In this document: positions 8,550 through 15,931 of the stretch, in pieces | Numbering within the stretch: position 1 is the stretch's first letter | How the letters are laid out: each line of letters opens with the position of its first letter | Source: Clostridia bacterium | GTDB taxonomy: Bacteria > Bacillota > Clostridia > Christensenellales > SZUA-584 | Direction: 5' to 3' | Assembly (NCBI GenBank): GCA_018648645.1 | Contig: JABGQS010000021.1 | Coordinates: 1-45,919, forward strand | DNA: 45,919 nucleotides | Notes under the pieces: generated by a model | Seen by the model: the letters and a program-made list of their open reading frames with translations, nothing else | Database searches by the model: none | Told to the model about the DNA's origin: nothing | Position numbers and translations under genes: made by a program

Positions 8550-9671
8550 TTACGACTCCAGCATTTCGTAGCCGTATTTGTCAAAGAAGAACTTCATTCT
8601 GCGGTTTATTTGGCGGATGTTTCGTTTGGAAATATCGTACGTATTTGTTTTGTAGCTTTTCTGTGAGTCTATGTATTCAAACAAGTTTTGCTTGGTGTTT
8701 TCAAACCCTTCAATTTTAAGCGTAGTGTAAATCTGCTCGATGTATGTTTTTGCATCGTCGATGAAATCTTCATATTTTATTTCAAGGAGGTTATCCTGTG
8801 GGATGTTCTTCTTGGATTTCAAAAACTCCTCGTAAAGCTTTTCGTAAATATCCAACACGACTTCCTCGGCTTGATTGCTGGTGGCTTCGTCAATTTTCTC
8901 GAAGGAAAATATCGGGAACATCGTTTTGTACATTCCGATTGTTGAAGGGAAAACTTTGTATGGGCTGCGGTATATGTGAATAAACTTTGCGTCCGGGTAC
9001 AGTTCTAAAAGCAGGTTTATGCGGCAGGTGTTGTCCGGGCTTTTTAGGATTAACTGCTTTCCGCGTGTGTAGTATGTCATCTTTTTGACTATTTTATCGT
9101 AGCTTGTGCGGACACGTTTTTTCTGCCGGTCGTTCAGCTCGTCGTAGAAAGCGGACTTAGCAAAAAAGCGCGCATTCTTTGGGAACGACATCATGTGGAT
9201 TATTGAGTAACGTGTAAGGTTTCCGAGTGCAAAAACCTCTTCCGCCGGCTCGTTGGCGCCCATTTTCATGTTGTCCATAGGGCGTTTATTGGGAAGAACG
9301 GCCGGGTAAATTTTCTGGAGCAGTTTGCCGAGCGAAATAAATACTGCGTGGGTGTAGCTTTGAGAAGCTTTGAAGTATCCTTTGCTTTTGTCTTGTGCCA
9401 AGATGTTTGTGAGATAGGTGGTTCCACTTCTCCAGTGACCCAGTATAAATATTGGCGGTTTTTCAACTATCGTTTTAGCAATTTTTCTTGAGTGAAAAAG
9501 GCGCTCTATCCACGAGACGGGGGTTAACATGAGGCTCATAAAGACAACAAAAGCCATCTGCGGCAGTTTGGAAGCAGATAAGTCTCTTCGGTTTTGCCAA
9601 AAGAGTTTCGTGAGAACGCTGAAGTTACAACCTTGCAAATAGTGCATTTGTGCATCTTTAAATGTAGACAT
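8550..9671 (-). CDS. sulfotransferase-family protein
   Basis: The 373-residue protein carries both PAPS-binding signatures of sulfotransferases: the 5'-phosphosulfate loop HWRSGTTYL (79-87, after PPIFILG) and the 3'-phosphate site HIYRSPYKVFPS (232-243), where Arg235 and Ser243 would contact the nucleotide. A hydrophobic stretch at about 37-52 may attach it to the membrane. Members move sulfate from PAPS to carbohydrates, lipids or proteins; this longer bacterial type often acts on surface glycans or lipids. The start has AGGAGG just upstream. It is divergent from the flavoprotein gene and has no PAPS synthesis genes nearby. The acceptor is unknown. Confidence 0.88.
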   Translation of the reverse strand: MSTFKDAQMHYLQGCNFSVLTKLFWQNRRDLSASKLPQMAFVVFMSLMLTPVSWIERLFHSRKIAKTIVEKPPIFILGHWRSGTTYLTNILAQDKSKGYFKASQSYTHAVFISLGKLLQKIYPAVLPNKRPMDNMKMGANEPAEEVFALGNLTRYSIIHMMSFPKNARFFAKSAFYDELNDRQKKRVRTSYDKIVKKMTYYTRGKQLILKSPDNTCRINLLLELYPDAKFIHIYRSPYKVFPSTIGMYKTMFPIFSFEKIDEATSNQAEEVVLDIYEKLYEEFLKSKKNIPQDNLLEIKYEDFIDDAKTYIEQIYTTLKIEGFENTKQNLFEYIDSQKSYKTNTYDISKRNIRQINRRMKFFFDKYGYEMLES

Positions 9672-9780
9672 TAGAACCTCCTAAATTCTACCTCAAATCA
9701 ATTTTGTTTTGTTTATGATTGAATCGCAAAGAATTCAGTTGTATGTATACTAACATTTTATAACCCGTATGTCTAAAATG

Positions 9781-9806
9781 TATCGAAAAACGATAAAAAG
9801 TTATCG
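9781..9806. promoter_or_regulatory. inverted repeat, possible operator
   Basis: TATCG-N5-CGATA (9781-9795) is followed by another TTATCG half-site (9801-9806) in the divergent intergenic region between the sulfotransferase and flavoprotein genes. Spacing suggests a regulator site; no regulator gene is adjacent. Confidence 0.3.
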
Positions 9807-9826
9807 AAAAAGGAAGGAGGATACTG

Positions 9827-9850
9827 TTGCTGCGTCGAAGATATACTTAA
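9827..9850 (+). CDS. possible 7-codon leader ORF (MLRRRYT)
   Basis: AGGAAGGAGG (9811-9820) stands six bases before a TTG that opens TTG-CTG-CGT-CGA-AGA-TAT-ACT-TAA. The ribosome site is better than that of the flavoprotein gene 22 bases downstream. Three Arg codons in a row suggest a leader peptide, but chance is possible. Confidence 0.25.
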   Translation: MLRRRYT

Positions 9851-9872
9851 ATAAGCAACTTGGGGTGTGAAA

Positions 9873-10988
9873 ATGTACGATATTGCGGTGGTTGGGATTG
9901 GTCCGGCGGGAGCGAATTTTTTAAGGTTGGTTGACACAGAGCGCTATAGCGTGGCTGCGATTGATAAGAAAGCTATGGACGGGAGCGGGGGTTATAGGAA
10001 GCCATGCGGGGGGCTTTTGGCGCCCGATGCTCAGCGTGCGCTGGCGAAATTAAACTTGTCGCTGCCCGGGGACGTTATTGCGTCGCCGCAGATATTTTAT
10101 GTGAAGACGATTGATTTGGACAGCGAAATCACGAAAAACTATCAGCGGTTCTATATCAATATTGACAGGCAAAAGTTTGATGTGTGGATGATGTCGATGA
10201 TTCCGCAGAGCGTTGACGTGTTTGAGCGCGCTATGGTTAGGAGTATTCGAGAAGAGGATGGAGTGTATCGTATTGAGGTTTGCAGAGGCGGGGAAGTGCA
10301 GGTTATTGAAGCTAAACACGTTATTGGAGCGGATGGAGCGAACGGGATAGTGTCGCGGTGTTTTTTTGGTAAAACGGAGCGTAATTTGCGGCTGTCGGTG
10401 CAGGAATGGTATGAGATGAGCAATCGTGAGCCGGTGTTCTCGTGTGTGTTTGACAGCGAAAACTGTGACAGTTATTCGTGGTTCCTGTCCAAAAATCGAA
10501 GTTTTGTTTTCGGTGGTGCGTACGAAATTGACGGCGCGTCGCAATCGTTTGCGAACTTGAAAGAGAAGCTTGAAGGACACGGCATTTGTTTGGACAGCCC
10601 GGTGAGACGGGAAGCGTGTTTGGTGTATAGGCTGCGCACGCCGAGTGATTTTTGTGTTGGCGGCGGCAGCGTGCTGATGATAGGCGAGGCGGCGGGGTTT
10701 GTCAGTCCGAGTTCGTATGAGGGAATAAGCGGTGCGCTGGATAGCTCGTGTCTGCTAAGCGAAGTTTTTAACGATAGTGACGAGGATGTGCTGCGACGGT
10801 ATAGAAGGACGACGCGCGGGATGAGGAGAAAGTATACAGTGAAAATTGTTAAGTCGCGGATACTGAACAACAATTTGCTGCGTAAGTTGATCATGAAAAG
10901 CGGGGTTCAGAGTTTGGAGATAGCGAAGCAGAGGGAAACCGGAGGCAGCAGCGAAGGATTAGCGGACTTAACTCTATATAATAAGTGA
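9873..10988 (+). CDS. FAD-dependent geranylgeranyl-reductase-like oxidoreductase
   Basis: The ATG at 9873 (TTGGGG upstream) is preferred to the GTG at 9867, giving 371 residues. The N-terminus YDIAVVGIGPAGANF is the dinucleotide-binding fold (GxGxxG). The C-terminal SVLMIGEAAGFVSPSSYEGI matches the second FAD motif of the geranylgeranyl reductase / digeranylgeranylglycerophospholipid reductase family (GDAAGxxxPxxxEGI), with Glu in place of the usual Asp. Known members saturate isoprenoid chains; in Clostridia close relatives are mostly uncharacterised. A seven-codon ORF with a perfect ribosome site sits just upstream (9827-9850). Confidence 0.85.
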   Translation: MYDIAVVGIGPAGANFLRLVDTERYSVAAIDKKAMDGSGGYRKPCGGLLAPDAQRALAKLNLSLPGDVIASPQIFYVKTIDLDSEITKNYQRFYINIDRQKFDVWMMSMIPQSVDVFERAMVRSIREEDGVYRIEVCRGGEVQVIEAKHVIGADGANGIVSRCFFGKTERNLRLSVQEWYEMSNREPVFSCVFDSENCDSYSWFLSKNRSFVFGGAYEIDGASQSFANLKEKLEGHGICLDSPVRREACLVYRLRTPSDFCVGGGSVLMIGEAAGFVSPSSYEGISGALDSSCLLSEVFNDSDEDVLRRYRRTTRGMRRKYTVKIVKSRILNNNLLRKLIMKSGVQSLEIAKQRETGGSSEGLADLTLYNK

Positions 10989-11056
10989 ACTTAGGTAAGC
11001 TGTGTCGCTGTGCAAAACGTGGTTTGTTTTACTTATGTAAGGATATCTATATACTG

Positions 11057-11085
11057 TTGCAATAATGGGTCAACTATTATATAAT
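11057..11085 (+). promoter_or_regulatory. promoter of lipoprotein gene
   Basis: TTGCAA (11057-11062), 17 bases, TATAAT (11080-11085), 28 bases before the ATG at 11114. Confidence 0.75.
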
Positions 11086-11113
11086 CCTAACCATTAATAT
11101 ATTTGGAGGAATT

Positions 11114-11815
11114 ATGAAAAGAATACTTATTATGATACTGGTTTGTTTTATTGCGATATCGCTTGCAGCTTGCGGCGGACAGCCAACGGTTGTGCAGGAG
11201 GATGTGCAGGAGCAAGAGACACCTGAGCCGACGGAAGAGCCAACGCCCGAGCCAACGCCAGAGCCGGAAGCCGGACCAATGGACGCTGTTGTGGATGGTG
11301 GGACGTACACAAACGCGTATTTCGGGTTTACAATAACTGTACCCGTAAGACAGGTTTGGTATACGCAGGAGGAGTTGGCTGCGATGTTTGGTATTGATTC
11401 GTCAGCTGTAGATGTCAGCGATCTTTCTGTTATTGAATTGCTGCCTTTGGCGATGAGTTATGAGGCTTCGGCCGACCCTACGCAAGTAGCGAATTTTGGC
11501 TTTAACTTTTCAAATACGTCGGCTCCCAGAAATGATGAAGAGGCAATGGCCGTTCTTGAGATGACTGCAGAGATCCTTGATAATGCGCTTGGTACTGAAA
11601 CGATTTTCGCTGATCCTACCGCAGCTGAGTTTGATGGGCATCACTCGTACATCCTTGATTTTGCGTCGTATTTTGGTGATGAGATTGCTTTAAGCCAAGC
11701 GATGATTTTAGTTGATGTTGAAGAAGGTTCTCTCTTGTTTACTTATACGTATTTCACAGATGAGCAGCTTAACGATGTGATTGCTTCTGCAAGTACTCTG
11801 AAGTTTAGCAAGTAG
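11114..11815 (+). CDS. secreted lipoprotein with TPEP linker
   Basis: The 233-residue product begins with MKRILIMILVCFIAISLAAC: a type II signal peptide with lipobox LAAC, so Cys20 would be lipidated and the protein held on the outer face of the membrane. An acidic, proline-rich linker of PEPT repeats (about 33-53) leads to a C-terminal domain of ~170 residues (GGTYTNAYFGFTITVPVRQVW...), a pattern seen in PsbP-like or substrate-carrying lipoproteins (the AYFGFTI strand). I cannot assign a function. GGAGGA precedes the ATG and a strong promoter lies at 11057-11085. Confidence 0.85.
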   Translation: MKRILIMILVCFIAISLAACGGQPTVVQEDVQEQETPEPTEEPTPEPTPEPEAGPMDAVVDGGTYTNAYFGFTITVPVRQVWYTQEELAAMFGIDSSAVDVSDLSVIELLPLAMSYEASADPTQVANFGFNFSNTSAPRNDEEAMAVLEMTAEILDNALGTETIFADPTAAEFDGHHSYILDFASYFGDEIALSQAMILVDVEEGSLLFTYTYFTDEQLNDVIASASTLKFSK

Positions 11816-11844
11816 GGTTACTGATAAGGGGATTAGAAAAGGGA

Positions 11845-11912
11845 ACTTTTCTTTTCTTCATGTAAAGAAAGCAAGAATTAGCGATACCGCTTTGCGGTAT
11901 CGCTGTTTTTTA
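11845..11912 (+). repeat. dispersed repeat unit R3 with terminator hairpin
   Basis: A degraded copy of the palindrome (11848-11871) is followed by GCAAGAATTA and the hairpin GCGATACCGC / GCGGTATCGC with loop TTT (11881-11903), then TGTTTTTTAT. The stem is identical to R2. It lies 30 bases after the lipoprotein stop and should work as its terminator. Confidence 0.8.
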
Positions 11913-11940
11913 TGTGTGAAGGGATATAGGAAACGGAAAT

Positions 11941-11972
11941 GGGGAACGGGGAGCGGGGAGCGGGGGACGGGG
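11941..11972 (+). other. strong G-quadruplex motif (G4 x5)
   Basis: Five runs of four or five G (starting at 11941, 11948, 11955, 11962 and 11969) are separated by AAC, AGC, AGC and AC. Four-layer tracts with 2-3 base loops are a textbook intramolecular G-quadruplex pattern. It is the G-rich module of repeat unit R4. Confidence 0.75.
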
Positions 11973-11975
11973 AGA

Positions 11976-12035
11976 CTCTACTTTTCTTTAAGAAAAGTAG
12001 CAAAAGATTTAGCTATGCTGCTGTGCAGCATAGCT
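11976..12035 (+). repeat. dispersed repeat unit R4
   Basis: The palindrome (11978-12000) has CTACTTTTC paired with GAAAAGTAG, a compensated change relative to R1/R2/R5. After a CAAAAGATTT spacer comes a perfect 11-bp hairpin, AGCTATGCTGC / GCAGCATAGCT with loop TGT (12011-12035). Confidence 0.8.
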
Positions 12036-12117
12036 GGGGGTGGAAAAGGGTTATTGGGAACGGAAAGCGGGGAACGGGAATGAGGAACGAGGAACGGGGA
12101 ACGAGGAACGAGGAACT

Positions 12118-12174
12118 CTTCTTTTCTTTAAGAAAAGAAGACAAGAATTAGACATGCTGCTGCGTAGCATGTCT
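12118..12174 (+). repeat. dispersed repeat unit R5
   Basis: The palindrome identical to R2 (12118-12140) is followed by ACAAGAATT and the hairpin AGACATGCTGC / GTAGCATGTCT with loop TGC (12150-12174). A GGAAC-rich purine tract (12056-12115) precedes it, the eroded counterpart of the R4 G-runs. Confidence 0.8.
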
Positions 12175-12247
12175 GGGTTGGAAAAGAGGGAATATGGGAA
12201 TATTTGTCGAATTCCATATGTCGCACAGCGATATGTGAGAAGGGATT

Positions 12248-12303
12248 CCAAAGGGGTAAGCCCTTTGGCGGAGGTTTGGAGGCGGCGCTTCCATTCTTTT
12301 TTT
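12248..12303 (+). terminator. hairpins ending in a T-run, downstream of repeat cluster
   Basis: CCAAAGGG / CCCTTTGG (12248-12268) is followed by GGAGGC-GGC-GCTTCC (12278-12292) and ATTCTTTTTTT. The second hairpin plus T-run fits a plus-strand terminator facing the end of the minus-strand reductase gene, whose stop overlaps the T-run. Confidence 0.6.
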
Positions 12304-12826
12304 ATAATTTGTTGCTGTAGGTAAGCTGAACAATATCGCCGAAGGTCTTTGTGCCGAGGAATTTAAGGGCGATAGAGGAGTGATTACCGAGAAAGAGGGG
12401 GATGCCGTCACCGAGGATTGTTGGGATAATGGTGATGATGTATTTGTCGATGAGGTTGGCGCGAACAAAAGCGTCGATGAGTTTTCCGCCGCCGACGAGC
12501 CAGATGTCTTTGCCGGGGGCATTTTTTAGGTTGGAGATGAATGTGGCGATGTCGCCATTGATGAAGGAGACGTTTGGGTCGGGTGTTAGCGTTTTTGAGG
12601 TGGCGACGTAGCTTGTTTTGCCCTCGTATGCCCAAACATCGGGGGAGAGCTCTTGTGTTATTTGCTCGTACGTGGTGCGGCCTATGACAACGGTGTCTAT
12701 TGTGTCGTAGAAGTCGGCATAGCCCATGTCGTCTTCTGTGGGTTGGGGCAGCCAGTCGAGTGCGCCGTCTTCTCGCGCGAGGTAGCCGTCTAGGCTGGTG
12801 GCTATGTAGAGGATGATATTTCTCAT
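12302..12826 (-). CDS. dihydrofolate reductase-like (RibD C-terminal) protein
   Basis: Translation starts at the ATG at 12826 (AAAGGAG upstream), giving 174 residues; longer in-frame extension into the ABC-F gene lacks support. MRNIILYIATSLDGYLAREDG, then VVIGRTTYEQI and IWLVGGGKLIDAF are the standard pattern of the RibD C-terminal / DHFR-fold family (YyaP/YwjB type), where GGG binds the NADPH phosphate. Members reduce pteridine-like or riboflavin-precursor compounds, but most single-domain ones have no proven substrate. It starts 13 bases after the ABC-F stop, so the two genes form an operon. Confidence 0.9.
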   Translation of the reverse strand: MRNIILYIATSLDGYLAREDGALDWLPQPTEDDMGYADFYDTIDTVVIGRTTYEQITQELSPDVWAYEGKTSYVATSKTLTPDPNVSFINGDIATFISNLKNAPGKDIWLVGGGKLIDAFVRANLIDKYIITIIPTILGDGIPLFLGNHSSIALKFLGTKTFGDIVQLTYSNKL

Positions 12827-12839
12827 AGTGACTCCTTTG

Positions 12840-14756
12840 TTACTCGTGGGCGGATTCCCACTTGTGCATAAGCGTGTCGATTTGGTTTTGGATGTCCTCG
12901 TGGTCGGCGGAGAGTTGTGCGATTTGTGCGTCGTCAAGGTTGTCGGGATGTGAGAGAGTATGCTCGATAGACTCGAGTTTCTGCTCCAGCGACACGATAT
13001 CGGCTTCGAGCTGTTTGACGAACTTGCTGTGCGCGCGTTGCTGCGCATCGGTTTTCTTCTGCTCTTGACGCTGTTTGTATTGCGCCGTTTTTGTGAGCTC
13101 GGAATCGCTTTCGCTTTGCAGCTTGGCGATTTTTTGCTTTTCGAGGAACTGTAAGTAGTCGTCCCAGTTGCCGGGGTGCTGGGTGACCGTGTCGCTGCTC
13201 ATTTCGAGCACGCGGCTTGCGAGTTTGTTGATAAAGTAGCGGTCGTGGCTGACGAAGAGGACGGTGCCCTCGAAGCTCATGAGAGCGTCTTCGAGGATTT
13301 CGCGGCTGTCCATGTCGAGATGGTTGGTGGGCTCGTCAAGAAGCAGCAGGTTGCTTGCAGAGAGCATCATGATGAGCAGGGAGAGGCGACCTTTCTCGCC
13401 GCCCGACAGTGTGCTTATTTTTTTGTCGATATCGTCGCCGTAGAACAAGAAGCGGCCTAGGCAGTTTCTGATGTCATTATCGTCCATTGCGGGGTATTCC
13501 TCGCGCATCTGCTCGATGATTGTGAGCTGCGGGTTGAGGCTTTGCTGCAGCTGGTCGTAGTAGGACAGAGTGACTTTTGAGCCGAGCGTCACGGTGCCGC
13601 GCACAGGTGTGAGACGGTTTGCGAGTATGCGAAGAAGCGTCGTTTTACCGATGCCGTTTGCGCCGATGAGCGCCGCTTTGTCACCTCTGAACAGATTGAG
13701 GTGCAGACAGTTGAAGAGATTTACGTCGTCAAAGCTCATGGAGAGGTTTTCGGCGGACAGAACGTCGTTGCCGCCTCTGTATGACGAGGACAAATTCAAT
13801 TTCATGTTACTCTTGTTTGTGACCTTGTCTATGCGCTCCATTTTGTCGAGCTCGCGCTGTTTTGCTGTTGCTTTGATGAAGCTTTTGTGCGCGCCTTGCC
13901 GACCCCAGGATTTGTAGCGCTCGATCATCTGCTTGTGGCGCTTGATGTCTATTTGGTTTTTATCGTATGCTTTCATTTGTAATTCGCGATTAATTTGGCG
14001 CTGCTCGATAAAAGCGGTGTAGTTGCCTTTGTAGGAAGTGGATGTGCCGCGCTCAATCTGTGTGATTTGGTTGCAGAGCTGGTCGAGGAACCAGCGGTCA
14101 TGCGATACGATGACGATGGCGCCCTTCCACGCTTTCAAATATGTCTCGAGCCAGGAGAGTGCGGTGGTGTCGAGGTGATTTGTAGGCTCGTCGAGAAGCA
14201 GCAAATCGGGTTTTTCGAGCAGCATTTTGGCGAGGTATAGCCGCGAGCGCTGACCGCCCGACAGCGTGGTGACGTTTTGGTCGTATACATCTTCATATAG
14301 ACCTAGACCTGTCAGAACGCCTCTGATTGCGCTCTTGTAGCCGTAGCCGTCCGCCTGCTCGAAAGCGGCGGTTGTCTGCTCGTACTCGTGGCTGATTTTG
14401 TCCCACATGTCTGAATCCTGCGATGCTTCGTGCATGTCGTGCTCGAGAGAGCGCATCTTTTCCTCTAGCGCAAAGGCGTCATGAAAGACCGATAGCATTA
14501 GCTCCCACACAGAGTCGGTTGTGGATTCGTTTGTTTCCTGCTCTAGGTAGGACATGCGAACACTCGACGGCATGTTGACGCTGCCGTGATCGCAATGCTG
14601 CTCGCCTGTGATTATACGCAGAAGCGTGGTTTTGCCCGCGCCGTTAGCGCCGACCAGACCAAGAATGGTGGCGTCGGTAACGGTGAAGCTGACATCGCTG
14701 AGAACTTCGAGCGCGCCGTAGCTTTTACTTATGTTTTTGAGTGTTAGTACCGTCAC
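12840..14756 (-). CDS. ABC-F ATPase (ribosome-associated type)
   Basis: The 638-residue protein starts at a GTG (14756) with GGGGAGGT upstream. It has two ABC domains without membrane segments: Walker A GANGAGKT (36-43) and GANGIGKT (about 365), signatures LSGGQ and LSGGE, and LLLLDEPTNHLD in both halves, joined by a charged linker (about 250-330). The Gln/Lys-rich C-terminal ~90 residues form a coiled coil as in Uup/YfmR. ABC-F proteins act at the ribosomal E site, relieving stalls or giving antibiotic protection. A hairpin with a U-run lies in its short leader (14770-14797), the arrangement used for attenuation in some antibiotic-resistance ABC-F genes. Confidence 0.95.
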   Translation of the reverse strand: MTVLTLKNISKSYGALEVLSDVSFTVTDATILGLVGANGAGKTTLLRIITGEQHCDHGSVNMPSSVRMSYLEQETNESTTDSVWELMLSVFHDAFALEEKMRSLEHDMHEASQDSDMWDKISHEYEQTTAAFEQADGYGYKSAIRGVLTGLGLYEDVYDQNVTTLSGGQRSRLYLAKMLLEKPDLLLLDEPTNHLDTTALSWLETYLKAWKGAIVIVSHDRWFLDQLCNQITQIERGTSTSYKGNYTAFIEQRQINRELQMKAYDKNQIDIKRHKQMIERYKSWGRQGAHKSFIKATAKQRELDKMERIDKVTNKSNMKLNLSSSYRGGNDVLSAENLSMSFDDVNLFNCLHLNLFRGDKAALIGANGIGKTTLLRILANRLTPVRGTVTLGSKVTLSYYDQLQQSLNPQLTIIEQMREEYPAMDDNDIRNCLGRFLFYGDDIDKKISTLSGGEKGRLSLLIMMLSASNLLLLDEPTNHLDMDSREILEDALMSFEGTVLFVSHDRYFINKLASRVLEMSSDTVTQHPGNWDDYLQFLEKQKIAKLQSESDSELTKTAQYKQRQEQKKTDAQQRAHSKFVKQLEADIVSLEQKLESIEHTLSHPDNLDDAQIAQLSADHEDIQNQIDTLMHKWESAHE

Positions 14757-14769
14757 GTTTACCTCCCCG

Positions 14770-14797
14770 AAAAAAATACCGAAGAAAGCCTCTTCGG
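14770..14797 (-). terminator. hairpin + U-run between yjjG-type gene and ABC-F
   Basis: On the minus strand CCGAAGA-N5-TCTTCGG is followed by TATTTTTTT, then GGGGAGGT of the ABC-F gene. It can end transcripts of the upstream phosphatase gene, and also lies within the ABC-F transcript itself, so it may act as an attenuator. Confidence 0.7.
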
Positions 14798-14804
14798 CGG
14801 CTAA

Positions 14805-14834
14805 AGTATATCATAAAATTGTATATGGTGTAAA
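14805..14834 (-). promoter_or_regulatory. promoter of ABC-F gene
   Basis: Minus strand TTTACA (14834-14829), 18 bases, TATACT (14810-14805). Transcription would begin right at the base of the downstream hairpin. Confidence 0.6.
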
Positions 14835-14839
14835 TGTGG

Positions 14840-15523
14840 TTAGAGAATATTTTTTAGCTCGGACAAGCGGGAAACTTGCCAGTCGCAGATGCTGTCGGTT
14901 GTGTTAGTTTTATTCTCTGGGTTGTACCAGCACGTTGCGATACCTGCGTTGTTGCCGCCCGTGATGTCGGAGGTTAGCGAATCGCCGACGATGAGGACGC
15001 TTTTTGGGTCGGTGAGACCGGCGCGTTCAAAAACGATGTCGAAGTATTTTTTGTCGGGCTTTGAGATGCCGAGCTCTTCTGAAGTATACATTGCTGTAAA
15101 ATATTTTGATATGCCTGATAGCGCGAATCTGCTTTCCTGCACGACGGTGACGCCGTTGGTAACTAGGTATAAGTCGTAGGTTTTGTGCAGATATTCGAGA
15201 ATATCTTGTGCGCCTTCAAGAAAAAACACGGCTTGCATGAGGTATTTGAAAAACATGTCACATGTTTGGGACGGGTCGCCTATAAGATTGAATTGCTCAA
15301 ACAGTATTTCGAAGCGTTTGTTGCGCAGGTGTGCTACGGTAGTTTTGCCTTGCTCTAGCAGCAGCCACAACGAAGCGTTGATTTGCTTGTAAACTTGCAG
15401 TATGATTTCGTTATACGGCAGGTTTAGCTCGGCAAGGGCGTTTTGCAATGCGAACGTTTCGGCTTTGTCGAAGTCGAAAAGTGTGCCGTCTGCGTCGAAA
15501 AGGATTGTTTTGAATTTGTTCAT
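14840..15523 (-). CDS. HAD phosphatase, YjjG type (pyrimidine 5'-nucleotidase-like)
   Basis: The 227-residue protein has all HAD motifs: DADGTLFD (10-17; the two Asp are nucleophile and acid), LVTNG (motif II), SKPDKKYF (Lys of motif III) and LIVGDSLTSDI (motif IV). The helical cap with long spacing after motif I matches the YjjG family, which hydrolyses nucleoside monophosphates, including non-canonical pyrimidines, as house cleaning. AAAAGGAG precedes the ATG. It is upstream of the ABC-F gene but separated by a terminator hairpin and promoter. Family is sure, substrate is not. Confidence 0.9.
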   Translation of the reverse strand: MNKFKTILFDADGTLFDFDKAETFALQNALAELNLPYNEIILQVYKQINASLWLLLEQGKTTVAHLRNKRFEILFEQFNLIGDPSQTCDMFFKYLMQAVFFLEGAQDILEYLHKTYDLYLVTNGVTVVQESRFALSGISKYFTAMYTSEELGISKPDKKYFDIVFERAGLTDPKSVLIVGDSLTSDITGGNNAGIATCWYNPENKTNTTDSICDWQVSRLSELKNIL

Positions 15524-15569
15524 TGGCGGCTCCTTTTGTGATGAAATGCAGCTGTGGTATAAAAGAAAA

Positions 15570-15626
15570 GAAACTTTTCTCTTGAAAAAGTTTCCTCTTG
15601 GGCATTAAATCAGAGATTTTATGCCC
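15570..15626. repeat. palindrome + hairpin unit (R8, divergent)
   Basis: GAAACTTTT..AAAAAGTTTC (15570-15594) is followed after five bases by a 12-bp hairpin GGGCATTAAATC / GATTTTATGCCC (15600-15626, one mismatch). It has the same two-part architecture as R1-R5 but a different sequence. Confidence 0.5.
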
Positions 15627-15664
15627 AATTCACCTTCAAAATACGCCTAAAGTTAGGAACTCAA

Positions 15665-15796
15665 AGGGCTGCTCGCCCTTTGGAAACCCCACAATTTTTT
15701 GGAAAAAATTGAGTAAAACTTTTGTGGCATTACTCCGTAATGCCTTAACGCAGGACGGTGGCGATGACTTTAGCGATGGCGTCGTCTGCGGCTAAG
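15665..15796. repeat. tandem duplication, copy 1 (contains duplicated proS tail)
   Basis: This ~132-bp block repeats at 15802-15931. It holds an AAAGGGC / GCCCTTT hairpin, the palindrome CAATTTTTTGGAAAAAATTG (15692-15711), the hairpin GGCATTAC-TCC-GTAATGCC (15726-15744) and the last codons of proS. Confidence 0.85.
15745..15796 (-). pseudogene. duplicated 3' fragment of proS
   Basis: On the minus strand it reads [16 protein letters not shown] and a stop, matching the end of the real proS ([15 protein letters not shown]). Differences are one Thr-to-Ala codon and two silent changes. It has no start and no use as a gene. Confidence 0.85.
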
Positions 15797-15801
15797 CCTA
15801 T

Positions 15802-15931
15802 AGGGCTGCTCGTCCTTCGGGAACCCGCAATTTTTTGGAAAAAATTGAGTAAAACTTTTTGGTATTACTTCGTAATGCTTTAGCGCAGGACGGTGGCGAT
15901 GACTTTGGCGATGGCGTCGTCTGCGGTTAAG
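15802..15931. repeat. tandem duplication, copy 2 (overlaps the proS 3' end)
   Basis: Second copy of the block at 15665-15796, with palindrome 15828-15847 and hairpin GGTATTAC-TTC-GTAATGCT (15861-15879) immediately after the proS stop. The hairpin keeps pairing through a C-T change made into a G-U pair. Confidence 0.85.

Noticed and set aside
12056-12115. Possible CRISPR-like or minisatellite array (GGAAC units)
   Set aside because: The units are degenerate purine runs of 6-9 bases without spacers; they fit the G-rich lead of the repeat family.
12826-13048. Longer N-terminus for the DHFR-like protein
   Set aside because: The extension overlaps the ABC-F coding region in another frame, is low-complexity, and the internal ATG at 12826 has a perfect ribosome site.
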